In this document: positions 19,581 to 26,802 of the stretch, one piece after another
Layout: each line of letters begins with the position of its first letter
Position numbering within the stretch: position 1 is the first letter of the stretch
Assembly (NCBI RefSeq): GCF_000517265.1
Contig: NZ_AYSJ01000014.1
Coordinates: forward strand, 248,932 to 312,931
Source of the DNA: Photorhabdus khanii NC19
GTDB lineage: Bacteria > Pseudomonadota > Gammaproteobacteria > Enterobacterales > Enterobacteriaceae
DNA length: 64,000 nucleotides
Direction: 5' to 3'
The notes under the pieces: generated by a model
The model's database searches: none
The model's input: only the letters and a program-made list of their open reading frames with translations
What the model was told of the DNA's origin: nothing
Program-made: the position numbers and the translations under genes

Positions 19581-19616
19581 ATTTACATTTACATTTACAT
19601 TTACATTTACATTTAC
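19581..19616 (+). repeat. Six tandem copies of ATTTAC
   Basis: A perfect hexanucleotide array, 36 bases long, in the non-coding gap after flhA. Short pure arrays change copy number by slippage. Its distance from the next genes makes a direct promoter effect uncertain. Confidence 0.9.
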
Positions 19617-19700
19617 TGCCGGAGAAATTTCTATTCACTTCGGTTTTTTCATTATTAAATAATCATCATTAATGAGCTTGGAAATAGGTTGGTAAAGAGA

Positions 19701-19808
19701 GTGATAATTAATTTTTTAATGTTGTTAGTTTTGATTTTAATATTATCTAAATATAAAAAACTTTCGAAACAGATCGAAAATAGAGTAAATCATACTGAGC
19801 AAGAATAA
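19701..19808 (+). CDS. Possible 35-residue single-pass membrane peptide
   Basis: A GTG (or the ATG at 19719) opens a frame with a hydrophobic helix (FLMLLVLILIL) and a charged tail. GGTAAAGAGA stands before the GTG. The DNA just beyond its stop encodes a Lys/Asn-rich stretch in a neighbouring frame, so this could be the start of a frameshifted longer gene. Support is weak and no family is recognised. Confidence 0.25.
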   Translation: MIINFLMLLVLILILSKYKKLSKQIENRVNHTEQE

Positions 19809-19956
19809 TACACAACAAACTAAAGAGTCGAATGTTGAATTAAAGAATGATAATGATAAAGGAAAGATAAAAAATAACACACCAAATTTGGTGACGAAAA
19901 AATAAAATTCAGTAATATTTACCGCTCTAAACAATTCAAAAGGATGAGAGTTAAAT

Positions 19957-20376
19957 ATGTATAAAAATATGTTAAAATCCGTAACATCAAGAAAAACAGA
20001 AAACGGACCTCAATTAAAAGGAAATGAGAACACATATGATACATCAATATTAAAAGGCAGCCCTGTAGGACGAAATGATATTGGAAATTCAGCACCACTA
20101 CCCGCTCAGGCAGAAGTTTTTCAAAAAGTTGTCGACGAAAAAATAGAAAGCTTTAAAACAAAGGGAAATCCAATATCAATTGTTGTCTGGCGTAATAACC
20201 AGACAGGGCTTACCCACATATTGGATGGTCAGCATCGATTTATTGCTGCATGCATACTTGGAGTACCCGTTAATTTGACATGGAAAAAATTCGGTATACC
20301 ACCTAATCAGATAGACTGGAGTAGTACAAGATTCTCAAATGGAATACCAGCCAAGACCAGGATATTTGGAAAATAA
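19957..20376 (+). CDS. Small protein with ParB/sulfiredoxin-like domain
   Basis: A 139-residue protein. Residues 65-105 carry ISIVVWRNNQTGLTHILDGQHRFIAACILGVPV, split by family motifs: a strand, then the DGQHR signature typical of ParB/Srx-fold domains, which bind nucleotides and act in partition, DNA cleavage or as polymorphic-toxin cartridges. The N-terminal 50 residues look unstructured. No partition partner (ParA) is near, so a plasmid-type role is unlikely. A toxin C-terminal cartridge or an orphan effector is possible (inference). AAGGATGAGAG precedes the ATG. Base composition is AT-rich compared with flhA. Confidence 0.6.
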   Translation: MYKNMLKSVTSRKTENGPQLKGNENTYDTSILKGSPVGRNDIGNSAPLPAQAEVFQKVVDEKIESFKTKGNPISIVVWRNNQTGLTHILDGQHRFIAACILGVPVNLTWKKFGIPPNQIDWSSTRFSNGIPAKTRIFGK

Positions 20377-20438
20377 TTGATTAAGTTAGTTTAATGTGTA
20401 TTAGGCGTGACTTGATCTGACACAGGACCTTGAAAGAT

Positions 20439-20499
20439 TGAGAGTTACCGGTTTTGATATAGATGTTGAAATCTTAAACAAAATGTGAGGTAACTCTCA
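20439..20499. repeat. 11-bp inverted repeat, possible mobile-element remnant
   Basis: TGAGAGTTACC (20439-20449) and GGTAACTCTCA (20489-20499) are exact reverse complements, 39 bases apart. An ATG at 20499 opens only 15 codons (MLHRGERHLIN...) before a stop, which looks like the start of a longer, deleted gene, perhaps a transposase. Confidence 0.4.
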
Positions 20500-20572
20500 T
20501 GCTTCATCGTGGTGAGCGGCACTTGATTAATATTCTTTATGTTTAATTGCGGTTATATCATCCCGGATAAAT

Positions 20573-21667
20573 TCAAATATAATTGAGAATGTAACGGGTG
20601 CTACGACCGCCAGCTCCGGTGTTTTCTAAACAGCCTAGCTTAACCAAATGTGCCAAATGCCTTGTTGCCGTGGGGCGACTTACTTTTGCCACTTTTTGAT
20701 ATTGGCTGCTGTTAATACCCTGCTCAAAATCACCGTCCAGCATACGATTTAATACCTTTGCCTGCTCTTTAGTCAATTGGGTCTGATCTATCCGCCGCCA
20801 AAATTTAGCTTTTAACACAATTCGATTAATTTCTTTCAGTTTGTTTATTAAGGTTTCATTCAGTATTTTCAGAAACCAAACTATCCAGGCGGTAATATCC
20901 AAGCTGCCTCTCTGAGTGCTTTCAAGGATTTCGTAATACATCTTACGATGCTCACAAATACTGACTGACATTGCGTAGAAACGGATTGAACGGTTTTCGG
21001 CTTGGGCGAGTGCAAGGTCTGTCAAAAATCGGGTCACGCGCCCGTTTCCGTCTTCTAAGGGGTGGATTGTCACAAACCATAAATGAGCAATTGCCGCCCT
21101 AATGATGGGATCGAGGCTGGCATCTGTTCGGGATTTATTGAACCATTTTATGAATTGAAGTACTTCGGCGACGACTCTTTCCGGTGGTGGCGCTTCAAGG
21201 TGAACAGTCGGCTTATCCAGACGACCGGATACTACTTCTATCACCCCTTCGCGTAACTGACCTCCCTGTATCGGATTGAACAGGATATATCCTGCGGGGA
21301 ACATCAACTGATGCCACCTGAGGATACGCTCAAGGGTCAGCTCGGAGTCACTGTTTTCTATCACATCAAGGGCGACCTCGGTAATGCCGTCAGTTCTTTC
21401 TGTTGTTGGATAAGGTTTCTCTTCTGTGATACCCAACCTGTTCGCTAATGACGAGCGTACAGAAGCTGCGTTTAATCGCTCGCCTTCAATTTCGCTGGAA
21501 TAGATTATGTTGGATAGCAGGCTATCTAGCGTTGCTTGCTTGGCGTCTTCATACTCAGATTTGCCTAATAACAATCCTTGGTTGAACTGCACGTCTCGTA
21601 GTAATGGCGCAATAACGTCGGCATTCCAATGGAATTCAGGCCAATTCTGTTGTTTCCATATCCACAT
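20573..21667 (-). CDS. Fic family protein (putative AMP transferase) with winged-helix C-terminus
   Basis: Fic proteins usually transfer AMP from ATP to a hydroxyl side chain of a target protein. The 364 residues start at the ATG at 21667, with AGGTGA 5 bases upstream; the GTG at 21676 overlaps that site. The N-terminal part (MWIWKQQNWPEFHW) resembles the DUF4172 domain of stand-alone bacterial Fic proteins. An autoinhibitory-type motif S-xxx-E-G (Ser57...Glu61-Gly62) is followed by the Fic core with HPLEDGNGR from His202. All core residues are intact, so activity is plausible. The C-terminal 70 residues look like a winged helix (SRPTATRHLAHLVKLG), which may bind DNA for autoregulation. It stands alone in the accessory block. 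Confidence 0.88.
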   Translation of the reverse strand: MWIWKQQNWPEFHWNADVIAPLLRDVQFNQGLLLGKSEYEDAKQATLDSLLSNIIYSSEIEGERLNAASVRSSLANRLGITEEKPYPTTERTDGITEVALDVIENSDSELTLERILRWHQLMFPAGYILFNPIQGGQLREGVIEVVSGRLDKPTVHLEAPPPERVVAEVLQFIKWFNKSRTDASLDPIIRAAIAHLWFVTIHPLEDGNGRVTRFLTDLALAQAENRSIRFYAMSVSICEHRKMYYEILESTQRGSLDITAWIVWFLKILNETLINKLKEINRIVLKAKFWRRIDQTQLTKEQAKVLNRMLDGDFEQGINSSQYQKVAKVSRPTATRHLAHLVKLGCLENTGAGGRSTRYILNYI

Positions 21668-22565
21668 TGATTTCACCTATGAGTTAAATAAGACCTCTAT
21701 TCTACTCACTAAATGAGGCGAATGTTAATTTTATTTGACTCATTTACAGTTTTTTAAGGCAATAAAGGTCTTATTGACCTTGATGGAGGGTTGGGCGGGA
21801 TCTCACTTATCCCTTCTTTATTGCGTTATTTCTATGGTTTTCTGTGTAAAATAATCGGGAGAAAGCACTTGAGTGTGATGCTGTCCTTTAAAAAGAGTAT
21901 TTATTGAGTTAAATCCACCTTTTATATAAAAGCTTTAAACACTTCTTTTTATCTTTATTGATTAAAGTTTTTACCTGTTTTTTCATAATGCGTTTGTCCA
22001 TTTTTCCAGGTTTTAAAACCACGCTGACAGACAAAAAACGGTTTTTTTAACTGCTGTTTTATCACTTTCAGATTCTGAATTATTTAATGTGGATAATTAT
22101 GATTTTGATATTATTTAAATATATTCGCAATTTTCCTTAATGATTTAAATGGCGTGTTTTTATTTTTTAAAAATCAAATGATTATGTGTAAATAATGTTA
22201 TTTTAGTGTGTTATCGGTTATTTTGTGTTTTTTCAATAAATTTTTTAATGAATTGATTTAAATCTAATTAAATTTATGGCTATTGCGATAATCGTGGTGA
22301 GGAGGATATTATTTAAGTGATATTTTATAAAAAAAAGCTGTTAATTTTTTATTAAATAACTGGCAAAAATTCACTTTTCCGCAATGCTTAATTATATCAG
22401 GTCGTGCCTCACAAAAAACCAGTGACATAGTCAAGTTAAATATTAAATAAGTGTTATCGGGAACATATTTTTCGATGGCGGTAGCGTACCTGAGGCAATA
22501 AGAAAAGTTAAATCGTTTCAAATCCGCAGGGTAACTAAGAACGGGTTTCTGATGAGGAAAACATT
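21668..22565. other. AT-rich gap with sequence shared with the 48.6-kb region
   Basis: 898 bases with no convincing gene. Positions 21808-21870 resemble 48644-48709 (shared core TTATTGCGTTATTT...ATTTTCT...AAAATAA...GGGA.AAAGCAC), and 21907-21951 resembles 48824-48870 in the same order. A 70-codon - strand frame at 22309-22521 has no visible ribosome binding site or domain. Confidence 0.5.
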
Positions 22566-23090
22566 ATGTCCATTGAACCACCGCTATATCAGGAAGGTAT
22601 TGTCGTGATACATGTTGCTACGCCCGATGATTTGGTGAAATTTGCCGATCAAGCCCTCTTCTGGAATAAAGAAACCTATGAGCAGATGAAAATTGCAGAG
22701 GTACTGTTTACGCCAGCAGGAGAAACGCCACCTGGTCTGGGGATTAAACATGTCGCTACACCCGATGATTTGGCGAAGTTTGTCGATGAAGAATACTACT
22801 GGAATGGGAAAACCTACGAACAGATGGAAGCTGTAAAGGTGTTGTTTATACCAGCGGAAAAAATACGCGGTGTAGGGATTAAACATGTTGCCACACCCGA
22901 TGATTTGGCGAAGTTTGCCGATGAAGAACTCTTCTGGAGTAAGAAAGACTACGAGCAGCTAAAAGCCGCAGAGGTGCTGTTTGTACCAAGAGAGGAAATG
23001 CCCGGTTCGGGGGTTAAACGTATTGCCACGCCGGATGATTCGGCAAAGTTTACCGATAAAGCGGCTAATTGGAATAAAGAGAAACATTAA
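22566..23090 (+). CDS. Four-repeat protein, last repeat cut by an in-frame stop
   Basis: The 174-residue product is made of four direct repeats of 45-46 residues, beginning at residues 16, 62, 107 and 152. The consensus is HVATPDDLxKFADxxxxWN, then KxYEQMKxAEVLFxP, then GxGIK. In the fourth repeat the codon that should be Tyr (TAT/TAC) is TAA at 23088-23090. Reading through it gives ERDKAGILFIPKVKE and a natural stop at 23136-23138, which completes the repeat. The gene has thus probably lost its last 15 residues by a point mutation, or the stop is read through. I do not recognise the family. It precedes the propeller genes by 100 bases and probably belongs to the same cluster. Confidence 0.75.
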   Translation: MSIEPPLYQEGIVVIHVATPDDLVKFADQALFWNKETYEQMKIAEVLFTPAGETPPGLGIKHVATPDDLAKFVDEEYYWNGKTYEQMEAVKVLFIPAEKIRGVGIKHVATPDDLAKFADEELFWSKKDYEQLKAAEVLFVPREEMPGSGVKRIATPDDSAKFTDKAANWNKEKH

Positions 23091-23190
23091 GAGAGGGATA
23101 AAGCCGGAATATTGTTTATCCCGAAAGTAAAAGAATAAAACAGAGTGTGACAACGTTAACTTATCTGCCATTCTGCATTGGAGGTATTAA

Positions 23191-24759
23191 ATGGCTCACA
23201 ACAAGACATCTACATCCAGCGAGAATAATCTGTTGAATAAAGAGGAGGTTAAATCCTGGTTTAAATTATATTCCCTGCCGAAAAGTGAAAATTATACTCA
23301 ATTGGTGCAAATAGCGGCAGAAGGTCGGCGTTTAGCCGGGCTGGATCCTGCTCAGCCCGATAATAATCCAGGAGCAGGATTGAATCGGGATCTGGATGAG
23401 GTGAATTTACTCTTAGTGAATCCCGGTGAAGGGGTGCATATCGGAGAAGACCGTGAAATTGCTGTCAATATTGATAAGAGCAGCGGTTTACAGTTCATTA
23501 ATGGCGAATTGGGATTACGCCCCGACTTTAAATTGTCGCTGGAATTGTTTGAGAGTTTTACGCAGGAACAACAAAGAGAACTTTACCGTTGGCTGATTCA
23601 TGCTGGGGAGATGGCAGCGAGTAAGGTGCAGTTGCCCGCGTTTGACTTGCCGGCCAACGCTAACAATAAAAACCTTGGCGCTGTTGTCAGTGTCAGCGGC
23701 GATGGGAAAACTATCGCGCTTAGTGGGGCAGAGGCTAAGGAACCTGTATATCTATTTTCTTATACCGATAACGGTTGGCGGCAGCAATTCGCTGATTACG
23801 TTAGTGGTTATGGCGGCAGAGCGCTAAGTTTGAATCGAAATGGTAATGTTCTCGCGGTGGGTATTGATAACCGAAACAGTGATGGTGGGCATGGTTCAGT
23901 GTTCGTTTATCACAGATTGGCAAATGGCACGTGGGAAAAATCGGCCAAACTTTGGCTTAGTGAGGCGAACGTTCAGCAGCATTTCGGTTGTTCTGTGAGC
24001 CTGAGCGCGGATGGCTCACTATTAGCGGTAGGCTCTTATGGCTGGAGATCGGGTTTATTGACTAACTGCGGCGCAGTGTATCTTTATCAGTATGACGGGA
24101 AGAAATGGTCACAGCTTGGTGAGCGTCTGACCTTAGCTTCTCCGGCACAGGGCGATATGTTTGGCGGCAAACTGAGCTTGAGTGCGGATGGTTCAACCTT
24201 GGCAGTGGCGGCAACGGGGCGTAATGGTAATGGTGAAGTGACGATATTTCATCGTCACGGGGAATACTGGCAGCCGCAACCGCCACTCAATTCGCTGACT
24301 TCTCCTTCACTCGACAGCAATGACGGCTTTGGTGCCAGTCTCAGCTTAAGCGATAGCGGCGATATTCTGGCGGTGGGATGCCCGGGAGAGAAGAACAATG
24401 TTGGTGCGGTCTATTTGTACCAGCGTCATCGTAATGGATGGCAAGTTATAGGGATACTGAGAGAAGCGGTGACTGCCGGGGAAAGGTTTGGCAGCGAGTT
24501 GTCTCTGAGTAGTGACGGCCAGATACTGGTGGTGTCAACACCTGTTGGTAAAAATGACACAGGTGTGCAAACCGGTGCGGTATGGTGGTTTAGCTATCAG
24601 GATGAACAATGGATTATGCAGGGCAAATTACTGGAGCTGGATGGGGAATTAAACCATAAATTTGGTGCCGGCGTTTGTCTCAGTGGTGATGGCAATACGT
24701 TGGCGATTGGTGCCAGTGGCTGGAAGAGTGGAGAAGGGAAAGTTTACCTTTACGACTAG
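23191..24759 (+). CDS. Fibre-like N-terminal module plus seven-bladed FG-GAP-type propeller
   Basis: A 522-residue protein of unknown function. After a 60-residue N-terminal part and a Gly/Pro segment (PGAGLNRD) come two shaft-like repeats (GVHIGEDREIAVNI, GLQFINGELGLRPD), then a short helical part with FTQEQQRELYRWL. Residues from about 165 to the end form seven repeats of the type FGxSVSLSADGSLLAVGS...GAVYLYQYDGKKW, the FG-GAP/integrin-alpha pattern of a seven-bladed beta-propeller. No signal peptide or membrane segment is seen. The ATG follows GGAGG. Such propellers usually bind proteins or sugars; a recognition role is my inference. Confidence 0.72.
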   Translation: MAHNKTSTSSENNLLNKEEVKSWFKLYSLPKSENYTQLVQIAAEGRRLAGLDPAQPDNNPGAGLNRDLDEVNLLLVNPGEGVHIGEDREIAVNIDKSSGLQFINGELGLRPDFKLSLELFESFTQEQQRELYRWLIHAGEMAASKVQLPAFDLPANANNKNLGAVVSVSGDGKTIALSGAEAKEPVYLFSYTDNGWRQQFADYVSGYGGRALSLNRNGNVLAVGIDNRNSDGGHGSVFVYHRLANGTWEKSAKLWLSEANVQQHFGCSVSLSADGSLLAVGSYGWRSGLLTNCGAVYLYQYDGKKWSQLGERLTLASPAQGDMFGGKLSLSADGSTLAVAATGRNGNGEVTIFHRHGEYWQPQPPLNSLTSPSLDSNDGFGASLSLSDSGDILAVGCPGEKNNVGAVYLYQRHRNGWQVIGILREAVTAGERFGSELSLSSDGQILVVSTPVGKNDTGVQTGAVWWFSYQDEQWIMQGKLLELDGELNHKFGAGVCLSGDGNTLAIGASGWKSGEGKVYLYD

Positions 24760-24777
24760 CTAAATGAGGAAAAAACG

Positions 24778-25200
24778 ATGGCGAAAGAGATAACAGATGA
24801 AACGGTTAGCCAGCTTAGTACCCACTTCGCCCCTGGAAAGATCCCGACTGAGGCGGCATTTTATTCACTGATTGATTGGGCCACGTTGTGGCGACAGCTT
24901 TTTGGTTGGCAGGATGGTGATCAAGCTTATCATCCGGGAATTGGGTTGCAGGTTATCGACAACCGTTTGGCAGTTAAGACTGGTGATGGCATTGCGTTGG
25001 AACCGAAGGGGCTTGCGTTAAGGCTACAGCCCAATGGGGGATTGATGTTGGATAAATCTGGGGCGTTGTCAGTGGATGGTACTGTAGCGGTTTCAGCACA
25101 AGCTTTTAAATTGCTTCCTGAGGAGACGAGGGAACAAATTGCCAAGTTGTTATTGAATGCTGAGACAGAAGGCAGAAAACAGCGAACAGAAAACAGATGA
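24778..25200 (+). CDS. Stand-alone fibre-shaft module (no propeller)
   Basis: 140 residues homologous to the N-terminal third of the flanking propeller proteins. Residues 1-45 match the TxSxLSTHFAPGKIPTEAAFYSLIDWA module. Then come three about 15-residue repeats (GLQVIDNRLAVKTG, GIALEPKGLALRLQPN, GLMLDKSGALSVDG) that follow the x-G-L-x-h-x-x-x-x-L-x-h pattern of triple beta-spiral fibre shafts. A helix (FKLLPEETREQIAKLLLN) ends the module. The propeller is absent. It starts 18 bases after the previous gene, with GAGGAAAAAACG before the ATG. It may be an adaptor or a gene that lost its head. Confidence 0.65.
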   Translation: MAKEITDETVSQLSTHFAPGKIPTEAAFYSLIDWATLWRQLFGWQDGDQAYHPGIGLQVIDNRLAVKTGDGIALEPKGLALRLQPNGGLMLDKSGALSVDGTVAVSAQAFKLLPEETREQIAKLLLNAETEGRKQRTENR

Positions 25201-25235
25201 CGGTGACTGTCTAATACGGCTTTTGAGGAAATATT

Positions 25236-26750
25236 ATGACTGATAAAGAAATTAGTACTGTTGACTCATTGAAAGCGAGTTTTAAGTCTGGTGTTCCGCC
25301 TACGCCTGAAGCATTTTCCCTCTTGATTGATGAGGCATATAAGGCATATGAAATCATTGATGGTGATAAGGGTGATGGCCCGACCGCAGGCTTGGAACGA
25401 GATGACAAAGGAAAACTGGCCCTCAACACTCACCATTCTGGCGGGTTAAACCTTGAACAGAGGGCTTTGGCGCTGTCACTGAAGCCAGACGGTGGGTTTT
25501 CTTTTGATGGAGGAAGGCGTCTGAAATTGGATGCCAATCGGCAAGTTCAGTTTGCCGATTTTTTCAGTTTATCGCGGCGGGAGCGGATGGAGATCGCACA
25601 GTTGTTGGGTTTGAAACGCAGTATCAGCACCACGATGACGCGTATTGTTGCTCCTTCCCCTAAAGAGAATGAACGCTTTGGCACTTCTGTTAGCCTGAAC
25701 GCGGCGGGAGATTGTTTAGTGGTTGGGATGGGGAAAGTGCTCTATTTGTATATGTGCCGGAGGGGTGAGTGGTGGAATACAAGCACGCCCATTGTGTTTG
25801 AGGCTGATGGAGATAAATATCGCAGTGCTTCATGGAATGTCAGTCTGGATGCGGAGGGAGATAACTTGGCAGTGGGATACTTAACTGATTTTCGAAAAAT
25901 GGAGGTTTGTGTGTATACGCGCACAAATGGCGTCTGGGATACAAAAAGTCCTATTGTGTTTCCGTTGGAAGATGAATATAGACACGCTGGTGGTGTGTAT
26001 GCCAGTTTGAGCGCCGCAGGAGACTGTCTGGTGGTGTGGGGGGGCGTCTATACGTTCTATGTGTATACACGCACGAATGGGATCTGGGACAGAGAAAGCC
26101 CCATTCGGCTTTATTTTTCGAGTTCTGGTCACGGGGTTGCCATGATTTGTCTGAGTGCCTCGGGAAACTGTCTGGCGGTGCATGGTACCGAAGTTAATTA
26201 TCCTTCTTCTCCCGCAATAAACATGGTTTATGTATATACACGCACGAATGGGACCTGGGATGAAAGCTACATTAGGTTCAATCCCCCTGAAGATAGCTCA
26301 CCCGGTTTTGGCAAGGTTTTTAGCCTGAATGCAGAGGGAGATCGTCTGGCGGTGGGGGCGGATGATGATTCACCCATTATTAATGGGAAGGTTTATCTGT
26401 ATACGCGCACGAATGGGATCTGGGATACACAAAATCCCATTAAATTTTCGGCTCCTGCAAGTGGCGTAACATATTTTGGCTGCGCTATCAAACTGAATGA
26501 TGCGGGAAATCGTCTGGCAGTGGGGGCGGCTTCCAGGGTGTATGTGTATACCTATCTGAATGGTAAGTGGAATATGAAAACACCTATCGAGATTTTGGAC
26601 CCTTCAGGCAATTTAGACAATGTAAATGGCTTTGGTAAGGCTGTCAGTTTGAATAAGTTAGGAACGAGTTTGGCGGTTGGTGCGGTTTTAACCAAGGTCG
26701 GTTCTGCGCCTGAAGCTGGTGCAGTTTGTATCTTTGATAATGTCAAATGA
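25236..26750 (+). CDS. Shaft plus seven-bladed propeller protein, tandem copy A
   Basis: 504 residues. The N-terminal module (1-130) has TPEAFSLLIDEAYKAYE, the shaft-like repeats LNLEQRALALSLKPDGG and FSFDGGRRLKLD, and the helix FFSLSRRERMEIAQLLGLKR. Seven propeller repeats follow, typically FGxSVSLNAAGDCLAVG...VYVYTRTNGIWD. It is a clear paralogue of the next gene. The 40 bases before its ATG are almost identical to those before copy B, so the pair arose by tandem duplication. TTTGAGGAAATATT carries the ribosome binding site. No secretion signal is seen. Function unknown. Confidence 0.7.
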   Translation: MTDKEISTVDSLKASFKSGVPPTPEAFSLLIDEAYKAYEIIDGDKGDGPTAGLERDDKGKLALNTHHSGGLNLEQRALALSLKPDGGFSFDGGRRLKLDANRQVQFADFFSLSRRERMEIAQLLGLKRSISTTMTRIVAPSPKENERFGTSVSLNAAGDCLVVGMGKVLYLYMCRRGEWWNTSTPIVFEADGDKYRSASWNVSLDAEGDNLAVGYLTDFRKMEVCVYTRTNGVWDTKSPIVFPLEDEYRHAGGVYASLSAAGDCLVVWGGVYTFYVYTRTNGIWDRESPIRLYFSSSGHGVAMICLSASGNCLAVHGTEVNYPSSPAINMVYVYTRTNGTWDESYIRFNPPEDSSPGFGKVFSLNAEGDRLAVGADDDSPIINGKVYLYTRTNGIWDTQNPIKFSAPASGVTYFGCAIKLNDAGNRLAVGAASRVYVYTYLNGKWNMKTPIEILDPSGNLDNVNGFGKAVSLNKLGTSLAVGAVLTKVGSAPEAGAVCIFDNVK

Positions 26751-26802
26751 AGACAGAGAACAGGTGACGGTGACTGTCTAATACGGCTTTTGAGGACATA
26801 TT

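Larger units (their letters stand above)
19476..19956. other. AT-rich gap after flhA
   Basis: 481 bases that contain the flhA terminator, six tandem ATTTAC copies and one possible very short membrane-peptide frame (19701-19808). No flhE is present. The ribosome binding site AAGGATGAGAG for the next gene lies at the end. Confidence 0.6.

Noticed and set aside
19743..19934. 63-codon Phe-rich frame on the - strand after flhA
   Set aside because: Composition reflects poly-A/T runs; no start site.
19957..20376. Plasmid-type ParB partition gene
   Set aside because: No ParA, no parS-like sites and far too short; only the DGQHR domain is shared.
22309..22521. 70-codon frame on the - strand before the four-repeat gene
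   Set aside because: No ribosome binding site or domain; lies in AT-rich DNA.
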